The translations under genes were made by a program, and so were the position numbers. From contig MU863927.1 of NCBI GenBank assembly GCA_033296885.1, positions 124,001-188,000 of the forward strand: 64,000 nt of DNA, given 5' to 3'. Below are positions 23,917-34,507 of this stretch, in pieces; the first letter of the stretch is position 1; the number at the start of each line of letters is the position of its first letter. The notes under the pieces are model-generated. The model ran no database searches and was not told the origin of the DNA. It was given only the letters and a program-made list of their open reading frames with translations. This stretch comes from Triangularia verruculosa (Eukaryota; Ascomycota; Sordariomycetes; Sordariales; Podosporaceae).

Positions 23917-26900
23917 TTTGATTTGATCGGAGCCTAGCGGCAAGGTGTTGGCGGTCCGCTGCGGCAAAGGTAAGGTAAGGTACCTATGTGAGACTTGCTA
24001 TTGCCGCGACTTTCTATGACAGTTGGCGGAAAAGCGGCTGAAAATGAAAACGCAAAGAAGGAAAGAGGTCGCGAGCGGTTGCCAGCGAAAATTGGGAAGC
24101 GAATGGTTATCTGCGGCAATTGGAGGTGAGGCCGACAATGGTGCTCGGGAAGAAGGTCCAGTCTCAATATGCTTGGGTCTGGGAGTAGGAAAGATTGTGA
24201 AGAGGAAGCAGTGGGTGAAGAATATATACCACGCCGAAACAGGTCTGGACCCCACAAGTTCTGGCCACGGGGTGCGGTCCTGGAGCCTGATGGCGCAAGT
24301 TCAAAGCCTTTGTATCACAGCGCCGGGGTGACTTGCTCCTGCTCACTTCAGATGAAGAAAGGTCGAGTCTCCGACAACAGTAAAATCAGATGAATAGAGA
24401 TTAGGGGGCGCCGTACAATCGTGACACGCCGCGTCATGCATGGAGTAGTCAAATTATGTCTTGAATGGGTACTGCTTGCCATTTATATGCCTGAGACTAT
24501 TATCACAATGTTGAACAATAAGATCTATCGAAACTTGAGATCTATTGTGAGATTGAATACAAGTATCTGAAATTTTTTCAGAGTGGTACGCAATGTACTC
24601 AACAAAGTGGTGAACTGGTTGCACAATGTAGTTGCCCCTTTTACCCCTATTCAAACACAAAGCTTATGTAAGCTTCTAAGTTGTGCTGGGCGCCATTGCC
24701 TTATTAAGCCACTTTAACAACTCCAACAACTACAATGATATTGCTCCTTGGTTTTTTCGGACCTCTTCGCAATTTTCAAGCTGATAAGTGCGTGCTACTG
24801 TGATTTCTTACTCATGAATCTCTTCCTTGTTGCCGAGGAGCGATGAAAGACTAGCAGGAAAGCAGGCTCCGGGAGCAATTCACTCACTGCCCAGCGATTC
24901 GAAATTTCGTATGTGGGACAGTAAGGTCAAAATTCAACAAAAACAGAGGTACCTATCAGATGAGATTTGAGCTGCTCAGTAAGCAACGTGATCGCTTGAG
25001 GACCGCACTCGCGCCGGTATCGGCACCATCACATGTCCGTTCGCAGTGGCTCTTGCTGTTCTTTTGCCCACTCCTGCTCCCTCTTCTCCTTCTCCCAGAG
25101 TCAAATCTCCAGGAGGTTTTCTCATTGCCATTCTCTTATCAGTCTATCGAGTATTGATGCACTCAAAATCCATCAGAGTGCGGGGATCCAGCATCTTGTT
25201 GGGGATCAAGTTAGCCCTGTTTGCAATGTCCAGCTGCCACTTAATGTCGTTGGGGATTGAGTGACGGTTCACAGAATATTGGGACGGCTCAGATCTTACA
25301 GGCCACTCTCCAGTAGGCTCCATAATTATCGACTCGTTTGCAGAGGTGGTCGCTCTTGCCGCCTGTCAGACTACAGTGCCCGCAGCTGTCATCTCAGCAC
25401 CCAACAGTAAACCTGGAAGATTCCGCTCCTCTTCAGTCACAATACGTAAAGTACTCTGCACATCTGCCAGTTATTATTGCGGCCCACTGTCTATCCCTGT
25501 GGTGGCGTTAGATTGTATTTTCTTCCTCCGACTGTGAACCCAGGGTAGCATCAACCCCTCGAGTCATGGGAACTCCCATTTTCTCATGGACTCTTAGGCG
25601 AAGGTTTTTGTGGATTTATGTGCCAAATGGTTTAGACTACTAACCAGCTGTTCTTTGACTTCCGCGACCTATATATCTTCAAGCATTCTACCACCGTCAC
25701 TTAGAGCGAACCCTCTCACCTGCTCAGCTCCTAGACGGATAAAGCCACCACCCCAAGCTCGATTACCTTGGCGTCCAGCGCCAACGAAACCAAGAAGCAT
25801 GGGGAAAGCTTCAATGTCACTTTCAGATCCGGCACGTCATCCGAACCAAGATATCTGCCGATTCCACATTGACGCCCGAGGGCGACCCAAGAAGGCCTTG
25901 GTTCGCAGATCACACCCCAACATGAACAACACCAAGGCAGGCCACTCTTTTTCTGACCAAACTCCAGCAGCCAAGCAAGATCAATATAGGGAGGATGCGT
26001 AATGTGTGTCTTTTTGGCTTATTTCCCCCTCCTTTCTATTGGCTTCCCGCTTCCAGCAACACTATCCCACGGAAGTGTTCCGAGCCCGTGTGGTGGACCC
26101 ATGTTGCCACGGTGTGCTTTGATTAAACATCATCAACACTTCGACCTCCCGGAAAAAAAGACGTTTCGCCCAGTGCTCGTGTTTCATTGTGTTCGGCTGT
26201 CGAGACGGACTTTCTGCAAGGGAGCGGTGAGATTACCGTGAGGTGCTTTGGTTTTTCCATGAGCGAATATCAAAAATTGGAAGTAGTCCAACCAACAGCC
26301 AGAACAACCTCCTGCCAAGCTCACATAAACAACAGATAGAGCAAAATGCTACTGTGCGCTCCACAAGCAGTTAGTAACCGATGATGGCAATTTCAGGCGC
26401 GGCTTGCTCTAGTCCAGCCGAGGACATGAACGCCAGTAAACAACAGCAGCGATTTCATGTGGCACTGGGACCGCCCCCAATTCTGCATGTAACGACGCAG
26501 AAAAGGCAAACCGTGCAACCGAAGCTGCGAACGTCGTCGAGAATCCTGGGGCAACCTTAAGACGGACTGCCATATTGCGGGGCGCAACCCCCCCTACTCA
26601 GGCTAATTACCCCAGATTTGCCAGCTGACGAAAACCCACAGAGTATATTGAGGCAAAAAGATTCCGGACCAGTCGGCAGCATTGCGGCCGTCTCCTACAT
26701 GCTCCCAGAGAGCTGGATACTTTCATGATGGTCCACGGGGTCTATGCTGTTTCACCAGTCCTTGCTTACGTCGGTAATGACCCGCATCCTACCTCTTTTC
26801 GACATCATATGTCCAATGACTATTTTCGGCGGGTCATCCGAAGACGAAAGCCGGTTGGATATGCCTCGTTTAGATGAGCCCTCTGCAATATCTCCATATT

Positions 26901-27258
26901 CAAAGCCTCGCTGACCATCTGCCGTGATCCGAAAGCGCCAGCCATACAGGACTACCCAACGTTGCAGCCGCCGTTAGCGAAGATCCTTGTTTATACGGCC
27001 CCCTGTTCTCTGGGTCATCATCTAGAGTTGGTACAAACAGGCTGGGCAGTCTAGAGCGGACGAAATTTGCCGAAGACGATACCCGGGGTGTTGTGGCTCC
27101 TGGCAGGCAAGGAGAACGATTCGAAGGGAGAAACAATGTGTGGGACTGTGGAAGATCCCGCGTGGGACGGTGCCTATAAACACCAACTCCGTGCCCATCT
27201 TGCAAGTTCATGAGACCTTCCTGACAGTTCAAGCTCCTGTTCTGAACGCGGCTCCATC
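23917..27258. other. Gene-poor region upstream of the tyrosinase gene
   Basis: About 3.3 kb. The left edge should be the promoter of the unknown acidic protein and the right edge the tyrosinase promoter. Bases of about 24400-24800 are A/T-rich. The open frames at 24960-25157, 25610-26002 and 26393-26587 have no recognisable domain. I see no element ends or RNA genes. Confidence 0.5.
27174..27180 (+). promoter_or_regulatory. TATA box of the tyrosinase gene
   Basis: CTATAAA lies 79 nt upstream of the tyrosinase ATG, a usual fungal distance. TATA promoters are typical of inducible genes, which fits a secreted tyrosinase. Confidence 0.6.
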
Positions 27259-28588
27259 ATGGCGCGTTTCTCAGTCTTTGCACTCCTCGCAGTGCCATGG
27301 CTCCTCCTTGCCGGCCTCGTCTCGGGCGATGCCGTGTCCGACCTTGAGAAGAAGGGACGTCCCAACATTGATGCCATGTTGGCCAAGTCAAAGACATGTA
27401 CCAAAGCCAACCTGAGGGTTCGCCGCGAGTGGTGAGTAAAACTACTTCACCTACCAGTTCAAGAAGCAGTATCTAACGAGCAGCTTTTGAAAATCTAGGG
27501 GCGACATCTCTGCTGCAGAGAAGAAATCTTACATCGCCGCCTTGTTGTGCTTGATGGAGAAGCCCTCAAAGCTCAACCCTACGCAATTCCCTGGAGCCAA
27601 GACCAGATACGAGGACTTTGTTGTCGTCCACATGCAGCAGACCATGTCCATCCACAACACCGGCAGCTTCCTTTCATGGCACCGGTATTATCTGTGGGCC
27701 TTTGAGCAAGCCCTCATCAAAGAGTGCAACTACAATGGGAGCCACCCTGTATGTCCTCCAGATTCATCCTGTTGTTTGATGTCCGGACTAACAACCAGCC
27801 ATAGTACTGGGACTGGGGCCGCTGGGCTCAGGACCCCGAGAAGTCGCCCATCTTTGATGGGAGTGACACCTCCCTCAGCGGTAACGGAAAGAAGACTAAC
27901 CACAAGTCTTCCGGTATTGCTCCCGCCGGCAACGGCGGCGGCTGTGTCGAGACTGGCCCTTTCAAGAAGTGTGTTCCCTCTGTGCTGAATCTGATGAAGT
28001 CTGGCTAGCTAACTGATCTTCCACAATAGCATGATTGTCCGTCTCGGCCCTGTCTCCCCTGCCGTCGACCCTGCCCCTCCGCGCAACCCTCGTTCTGACG
28101 GTTATGGTCTGAACGAACGTTGCCTTCGTCGTGATATCTCCAACTACCTCACCTCCCGCTACACCCGCACACAGGACATCGCCAATCTTATCACCCAAAG
28201 TCGGGACGTCCTCACTTTCCAGAACGTCATGCAGGGCGCTGGTGGCGGTGGTTTCGGCGGCGGTGGTGGCGCTATTGGAGTCCACGCGGCCGGCCACTTC
28301 ACCATCGCTGGTGACCCAGGTGGTGATTTCTATACCAGCCCGAATGACCCTGCTTTCTGGGTGCACCACGGCATGATTGATCGCACTTGGACTATTTGGC
28401 AGAGTCAAGACACCAACACCCGCATCCAGACCATTGCTGGTGGGACATCGATGATGAGCTTCGGTGGTGGTGGCAAGCAGCAGAGCTTGGATGATAACGT
28501 GGACTTGGGTATTGTGGGCGATAAGGTGTACAAGATCAGAGACCTCAACAGCATTGTTGATGGGCCGTTCTGCTATGTCTATGAGTAA
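27259..28588 (+). CDS. Secreted short-form tyrosinase / catechol oxidase
   Basis: Exons 27259-27431, 27499-27748, 27805-27968 and 28030-28588 give 381 residues. The N-terminus is a signal peptide (hydrophobic core FALLAVPWLLLAGLVSG, cleavage near residue 23). The CuA ligands are H102, H110 and H119 (HMQQT, HNTGSF, WHRYYLWAFE). The CuB ligands are H281, H285 and H308 (GVHAAGHF, WVHHGMIDRTW), and YWDWG sits between. The type-3 dicopper centre oxidises monophenols and/or o-diphenols to quinones. The protein ends soon after the core domain, so it lacks the C-terminal latency domain of intracellular melanin tyrosinases. It resembles the short secreted fungal group, of which some members act mainly as catechol oxidases. 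A Gly-rich loop (about residues 265-276) precedes CuB. It is preceded by a TATA box and followed by the degenerate paralog array; no functional link is shown. Confidence 0.92.
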
Positions 28589-29130
28589 GGGCTAGATGTT
28601 GGGAGTAGCTGGAAGCTGTTTTGGGTCACGGTGATTTCGAAGTTAGTTACCACTAGTCTGGAGTGAATGCGATTGATTATGGTGCGAAACATTAACGTTA
28701 AGGTAACATGTTCGTCGTTGATGTTTTCTTGATCGACTACCTTGCGTGTTTGTACTTGCATGGTAAACAGTGTGCAAGGTGCCGCGGTCATATCTTTAGC
28801 TTAGCCAGCTTAGCCGGTCAGTTGGTGCCTTTGAGTCCTTGTGTTAGGTTAGTGGCACTGGTATCTTTGGTCTACTTGTATTCCCACGACGGGTGGCCAT
28901 CGGGTCCTTTGTTTACACCCAATATACTATACAAGCAACACCGTTTGTTTTCCCCTTCTCAACTCATCCAGTCAAGCAACCAACATACTATCTCATTCCA
29001 TCCACGTTTGCCCCGATACCTTGTACCTTAATCTGTACTTCAATTCCTTTGAAGACCGAACTGTCTTCCCAACCGTCACATATCATCTTCTTTATCAATC
29101 CTTTGTATCACCGCCCACCCAACCGTCAAG
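28589..29130. other. Intergenic region between tyrosinase and paralog copy 1
   Basis: 542 bp holding the tyrosinase 3' UTR and the presumed promoter of copy 1. A TATACTATAC-like stretch lies near 28920-28933, about 200 nt before the copy 1 ATG, and is a weak TATA candidate. No other feature. Confidence 0.5.
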
Positions 29131-30228
29131 ATGGCCCGTACCAACAGCAGACCCAGCCTCGGCACCTACACCCACGACACCCTCGACATCCGCGTCCGCT
29201 TCGCCCAACAAACCGACCTCGATTCCCTCCTCGAGCTGTCCCTCCCGCCCAACATCGACTCCCCCATCTGGAACCACATCTTCCCCCACCTCTCCCGCGA
29301 CCGGCGTATCCACCCCCACTACCGCACCTTCAAGACCCTCCTCAGACGGCACATCAAACACTCCATCCTCGACCGCTCCTCCTTCTACCTCGTCGCCGAA
29401 AAGTTGTCGTCCGCATCATCATCGTCATCATCACCATCCAACCCCAGCACCAGCACCAGCACCAGCACCCTCCTCGCCGCAGTCTGCTTCGAGTGGATCA
29501 TGGACGACCCCCTCTCCTGCCTCCGTGACCGCAAGCTCAAAGTAATCTTCCACACCTTCCTCAAACGCATCGTCAACGCCGGCGAGGGCAAAGACCACAG
29601 GTACCAGTTCGAACCGCTCCGTGTCCCGCCCGTGTTTGGGAGCTACGCCGAGTACGTCGCCTACCGCCAGATCCGGAGCGAGTCCCCTTGCTTTGACGAC
29701 TCGATTGCCGGGTTTTTCAAGCGGCACGATGTGTTGGATGGGGAGGAGGCTGATGAGGGGACTAGGGAGATGCTCCTTCGGCAGTTGATGGCAGGGATCG
29801 AGGGGCTTCAGACCAGTGTGTTGGTATCGACGGGGAAATATCGGGAGCAGATTGGGGAGGGCAGTGGGGTTTGGATGAATACGCCGTTTTCGCTTTGTTT
29901 CTGTGCTTGTGCTGAGGCGTGTGAGAGGCAGGCTGCGCTGGGGGAGGTGTTGAGCTGGATGTCTGATGTTGTTAGTTTAGGGGAGGGCCCGGGCTGGGGG
30001 CTTGGTGGTCCGGATGGGGTTTGTCTTTTGTTTCCGGATTCGCAGCCTCATGGTTGGTATGAGAATGGGTGGACGGACCGGTTTTTGGAGAGCCATAACT
30101 ATAGATGGGTGAGGTGGCCGGTGATGGAGCCGGTGATTGAGATGCCTGGTCATGTGGGTAGGGAGGCGTTGGAGGGATATGAGATGTGGTTCAAGGAGGC
30201 GAGGAGTGCGCCGAGGCGGAGGGGCTAG
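29131..30228 (+). CDS. Tandem paralog copy 1, uncharacterised family with a possible GNAT-like fold (in-frame stop before a conserved tail)
   Basis: One uninterrupted frame of 365 codons starts at ATG 29131 in a good context (AAGATGG). The N-terminal half reads like a degenerate GNAT: a beta strand with IRVRFAQQTDLDSLLELSL, then SPIWNHIFP, then SSFYLVAEKL and AAVCFEWI. The later block ALGEVLSWMSDVVSLG with GVCLLFPDSQPHGWYENG would match the acyl-CoA-proximal half. These blocks recur in the next two genes, so the family is real; the GNAT reading is inference. The frame ends at TAG (30226-30228), but 49 further in-frame codons run to TGA at 30376-30378. They include VRYRPEETYRLM, matched by FRYKPKETDRYY in copy 2. 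The copy therefore looks truncated by a nonsense change, unless the shorter form is functional. Confidence 0.6.
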   Translation: MARTNSRPSLGTYTHDTLDIRVRFAQQTDLDSLLELSLPPNIDSPIWNHIFPHLSRDRRIHPHYRTFKTLLRRHIKHSILDRSSFYLVAEKLSSASSSSSSPSNPSTSTSTSTLLAAVCFEWIMDDPLSCLRDRKLKVIFHTFLKRIVNAGEGKDHRYQFEPLRVPPVFGSYAEYVAYRQIRSESPCFDDSIAGFFKRHDVLDGEEADEGTREMLLRQLMAGIEGLQTSVLVSTGKYREQIGEGSGVWMNTPFSLCFCACAEACERQAALGEVLSWMSDVVSLGEGPGWGLGGPDGVCLLFPDSQPHGWYENGWTDRFLESHNYRWVRWPVMEPVIEMPGHVGREALEGYEMWFKEARSAPRRRG

Positions 30229-30378
30229 TGGGTTAGGTATAGGCCTGAGGAGACTTATCGGTTGATGGAGGCCAATGAGAGATGGAGGAAGAGGAGGAGG
30301 CAGGAGGAGGGGGCTTTTGGTGGAGAGGTGTATCGCATCGTGCCGTTGGGGGAAGCCTTCGTTTGTGAGATTAACTGA
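30229..30378 (+). pseudogene. In-frame conserved 3' remnant of copy 1 beyond its stop codon
   Basis: The 49 codons after TAG stay open to TGA and carry a tail motif (Y-[KR]-P-x-x-T) shared with copy 2 and more weakly with copy 3 (LYKPAVAKQFYEE). A CAG-to-TAG change is the simplest cause and would match the C-to-T direction of repeat-induced point mutation. Readthrough is possible but unsupported. Confidence 0.5.
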
Positions 30379-31104
30379 GATAGCGACAGTGAGAACAAGA
30401 CAATGTACGTATTCTTGGTATAGCTTAAATTTTGGGTAATTAGGCACGACATGAACAGGAAAAAAGGAAGACCACTACTGAAGAAACGTACAAGCCATCT
30501 TTGACACTATCGACAATTGCCTACTTAGCGAGACGGGCTGGTTGGCTGTGTCCATGCTTTGGCCCACAACGTGCTAGGTGGATAACTAGACTAGATAGCA
30601 GCAAGAGAGGGATGTCTTGATAGATAGACAGAGATTTATCACGCGTGTAGGGTGAAACAAGTGACATGTGGAGTCGAGAGTAAGAGCTCGTTTCCAGAAC
30701 AGCCATCTGTTAACAAATAATGGGACGGAAGCACCAAATGATAGGCAGACACGGCTTGACCTCGAAAAAGGTTCCTGTGTGACTCGGTAATGAAACGCCC
30801 CCGGCTGCAGTGAGTGTAGCAATATACCGTTGATAATAGCTAACTACCTACCTACCTAGGTAGCGTATCACCTGTTTTTCGTCCTTTGATCTTCGTGCAT
30901 GTGGTGTGGTCCACAACCAACAGGACCCCGAGCTGATTTTGAAACAAACAGCTGTCAACAGGTTTTGCCATGTTTAATACAGTATTGCCAGACTATAGTA
31001 AATGATTCGGCATTTGCACTATAAGACGGCATTCTTGCCAGCATTTATTCTCATCACAGCAGTCCCTTGAATATTTCTAGCTTCCAAACCTACCTACAGC
31101 AGCA
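30379..31104. other. Intergenic region between paralog copies 1 and 2
   Basis: 726 bp. It includes a short CTACCTACCTACCTAGG tetranucleotide run near 30843-30859 and the promoter of copy 2. No gene is supported. Confidence 0.5.
31019..31026 (+). promoter_or_regulatory. TATA-like box of paralog copy 2
   Basis: CTATAAGA lies about 80 nt before the copy 2 ATG. Its survival suggests the copy was recently expressed or still is. Confidence 0.45.
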
Positions 31105-32495
31105 ATGGAAGAATATCCTATTGTGCGCTCCCCTGAGGGCGTTGAATCCCCAGTGCGCATCACTGTCGAACTTACCTACGCCACAAATGCTGCAGAAGAT
31201 ATCGATACCATATACAACTTGAATCTGGCACAAAACTTCAGCTCACCGATCTGGAACCACGTCTTTCCCGGAATCTCAGACAGGCGTACCAAACACACAG
31301 ACTACCCGTACTTTGAAGATCTTCTCAAAGGGCATATCAGATACAGTATTACTGACTGCCGTTCTTTCTATCTCCTGGTGGTTGTTCTCAACACAGGGAC
31401 CGGCACGTCAGAAGTAGCCGCCTCAGCCCGCTTCGAATGGATTGCAAACCACCACAAAAACAGGTCCTTGTCTACAACTGACAAAGCAAAAGACCGGACA
31501 GAAAAGATCAGGAGAACTTGGAACCAGAACATCAAAAGTTCTCACCTGTGCCCGAAAACACCCCTGAGAAATTTCTCGACCCCGAGAAATTCAGCCACTG
31601 GCACAATAACCACGCGAAATTCAACCTTAATGGCAGCCTTATTGACCCTTACTCAACGATTGCCGACTTCTTCACCACCTACGAAAGCAATCCTACCTCT
31701 CAGCCCCACATCCACACCCTTCCAACCCACGTCTGTCAACGACTCCCCAACGTTACCTACCACGATCAATTTATCCAGGAGCGCATTCTCGACAGCTTCC
31801 TCGAACACATACCTCCTGAAAAGGAAGACGGTCCCAAAAGACTCCACGACGGCCTCTGGCTCTGCCAAAACCTCGCCATCGCCCCCCACTACGACCTCTC
31901 TACACGAAAATCCGCTCTCTCTCACCTCCTCGACTTCATCCACGACGCCACCGCCATCCCTATTCACTACAGAGAAGACAGCACCATACCCCCCGGTCCA
32001 GACCCAATCTGCATCTGCCTGCCCGACGCTGACGACGCTATCCCCGCGCTTCTGTCCGACAGCTGGTCTCGAGGCACGATACAAGTCCCCTTCGAGCGGC
32101 CAAAGCTATACTTTCACAAGGCGGAGGAGATGACAGTCCATCGCGTTGCAATCCAGAGGCGCGAAAAGGTAGGGCAGGGAACTCCGATCCAGTTCCGTTA
32201 CAAACCAAAGGAAACCGACAGGTATTACAAGGAGAAGATGGGGAGGGAGAAACATGAGTACGAGCAGCAGAACAAAAGGAATCAGGAGGAGATGGTACCT
32301 ATGCGACTGAGGGATGAGGAGGCGAAGAAAAGGTAAGAAGCAGAAGAAGAACAAAAGGGGGATAAGGGCAAGGCAGCAGAAGACGACACTAGTACGATCA
32401 GTAGCAGTGGTGATAGCACTGACGGAGACCGGGCCAGATATGGGGGATTCCAAGTTTCGTCTGGTGCTATGGGAAAGGGGCTCAGTATTTTTTAG
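31105..32495 (+). pseudogene. Tandem paralog copy 2, frameshifted, with an in-frame TAA near the 3' end
   Basis: The first frame (ATG 31105) carries the family start: IDTIYNLNLAQNFSSPIWNH, YSITDCRSFYLL and ARFEWI. The homologous continuation (LEPEHQKF, IADFFTTY, LLDFIHDATA, ICICLPDADDAIPALLSD) lies in another frame, open from about 31480 to TAA 32334-32336. The switch needs one extra base, most simply in the A-runs near 31486-31493 or 31501-31506. Beyond the TAA the same frame stays open to TAG 32493-32495. It reads GDRARYGGFQ, matching DSRARNAGHFQ at the end of copy 3. The TAA sits inside a donor-like AG|GTAAGA, and a 60-nt in-frame intron (32332-32391, acceptor ACTAG) would remove it. The copy is a pseudogene unless the frame break is a sequencing or assembly error. 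Confidence 0.6.
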
Positions 32496-32888
32496 TGTTT
32501 AGCATCATATCGAGTCATCGAAGGAAGCGCAGGCCGCATCTTCTTCAAATTTTAGTTAAATAGTCGTTGTTAGTAATGAGGTCAGGTGCCAGATAACAAT
32601 AAAAGAAGGAGGGCAGTTGGAGAAGTATGGCCAGTTCTAGTTCTTTGTAATCGTGCATGCTCCATCAGTTCGTGACCACCGCAGGTGTAATGTCAGTTGG
32701 CTGGCTTCCTTTTGTTCCAATATGATCACGAAACCAACAGCTGCCACCACGTCTTACCCGGCCTGGTATTGCGGGTCATATTCTCATGGCGTTATAAAGA
32801 TAACAATTCCCAGGCATCTCCCGCTCCGCAACTTTCCATGGAAACGCTACAAGAGACTCTAAACCTTTATGTCAACATCACCAGTGCA
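32496..32888. other. Intergenic region between paralog copies 2 and 3
   Basis: About 390 bp, containing the copy 3 TATA box and leader. No gene is supported. Confidence 0.5.
32793..32799 (+). promoter_or_regulatory. TATA box of paralog copy 3
   Basis: TATAAAG lies 96 nt before the preferred ATG at 32889. An in-frame upstream ATG at 32839 is only 46 nt away and is less likely to be the start. Confidence 0.45.
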
Positions 32889-34315
32889 ATGGATAGCCAC
32901 ACCAGCTCTCAATTCACACCCGATGCGGATATCAATGTCCGCTTCCCGAATGCCGAAAATACAGAGGATATCGATGCCATCTACGAACTAAACTTGCAAC
33001 AGAACCTCAACTCACCTCTCTGGAATCATGTCTTCCCCTCCCTTTCCGAAAAGGAGATGAGAACCAGACACGTCTGCTACAAGGCCTTTGAGTGTCTTGT
33101 CAAAGAGCACATCAAATACAGTATCCGCGACCACGCTCCTTCTATCTCATCGCCGAAGTCTTCAACCCATCCACCGGCAAGCAAGAACTAGTCGCCACAG
33201 CCTGCTTCGAGTGGATTACCAAGCACCACACGGCAAAAGCCTCAAGGGCCCATATCGCATACGATCGAACGACAAAGGCTCACTGTACCCTGATCCATAA
33301 CATTAAAGATTCGCATCTCGAACCCGAACATGCTGCCGAAGCCCGCAAGCAACGAGCCGAAGAACGCCGCACACTGGGTGAGCCACAGGAGTACGTGTCC
33401 GTTGCCATTGACGCGAACTCGACCAGCGCCGACTTCTTTACAACATACCACACCCTCGAGCACGCACCCCAAATCCCCAACCTCGAGCGCCCCTTCCAGA
33501 AGAAACTCTCTCACCCTACTCAACACTACGAGACTCTCCAACACCGTACCCTCGATTCCATCCTCGGCCCCGAAAAGACACCATACCCCAGCTTCCTAGA
33601 CTTGCTATATGGCAGTAAAATCTTCCCCGGCCTCTGGCACTGCCACTCCCTCGGCGTCTCCCCATCCCCCTCCATCCCCGACCTCCTCAAGCGCTCTGCC
33701 GTCTCCCACATCCTAGCCTGGATGCAGGGCGCCGCCAGCCTGCCGCTGTCCAGTCCCCCCAACAACGCCCCCGCGGGCCCAGAATGTATTTGCCTCTCCC
33801 TCCCCGCCAAAGACGAGACCATTCCAGCACTCATCCCCACCTCCATAGGCTACCAAAGACCCAAAGCTGAACGAGTCCCAATCGTTCCGCCGGGAGTTTT
33901 GGATATCGTCAAGCAAAAGCTAGGGGGCAGTAAGGACAGCCGAGAAAAGAAGGATCAAGACCTCGTGGTGGTGTACAACATGTACCTATTCACGCCTCAG
34001 AAGCGACAGCGTGAGATGTGGCAACAGTGTTTGTATAAACCAGCGGTTGCCAAACAGTTTTATGAAGAACAAGCAGCGAGAGGAAAGAAAGAGGCAGACG
34101 AAGCCCGCGAGAAGTATCAGAAGGAGCAGGAGAAGTTGGAGGAGAAGAAGAAGAAGAAAGAAAGGAAGGCCAGCACTGGAGAGAATGCGGGAAGCGGTGG
34201 TGGTGACAGCCGGGCTCGAAATGCTGGGCATTTCCAGGGCCCGTCCGGCCTTACCATGGCGGTCACACTCTTTAATACGCAGCCGCGGGCGACGGCGGTG
34301 AAGATTATCCCGTGA
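32889..34315 (+). pseudogene. Tandem paralog copy 3, one-base frameshift in a conserved block
   Basis: Reading from ATG 32889, the N-terminal block INVRF, IDAIYELNLQQNLNSPLWNH and KYSIRD is followed by nonsense in that frame. The expected continuation RSFYLIAEVF and ATACFEWI lies in another frame, open to TGA at 34313-34315. In copies 1 and 2 these blocks are directly adjacent (SILDRSSFYL, SITDCRSFYL), so no intron fits. One base appears to be missing at about 33131-33134. The rest is full length: DFFTTYHTLEH, a block aligned with the putative CoA-binding half (LLKRSAVSHILAWMQGAASL), a Lys/Glu coiled coil, and a tail with DSRARNAGHFQ. It is the longest member, at about 475 codons in total. 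Its integrity downstream suggests a recent lesion or a base-call error. Confidence 0.6.
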
Positions 34316-34507
34316 TTCAAGGTATACGCTGGCCGTATCTGTTTCGAGTTTTAGTGAAATGGTGTTTCGTAGTGACAGAATGGTAGTCAAATGTCAGGAC
34401 AGTACTGATTTCGCTCTATTGGCAAGCCATCTATGTCTATCCACTGGTCATGGTATCATCCCCGCCCGTCATATATGCTAATGCTTAAACGCTTATAAAC
34501 ACCACAC

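Noticed and set aside
24400..24800. A/T-rich stretch considered as a RIP-mutated transposon remnant
   Set aside because: It is short, has no terminal repeats and no recognisable element protein, and the A/T excess is modest.
25610..26002. Open frame of 130 codons upstream of tyrosinase
   Set aside because: Composition is uneven, no domain is seen, and other frames over the same bases look equally plausible.
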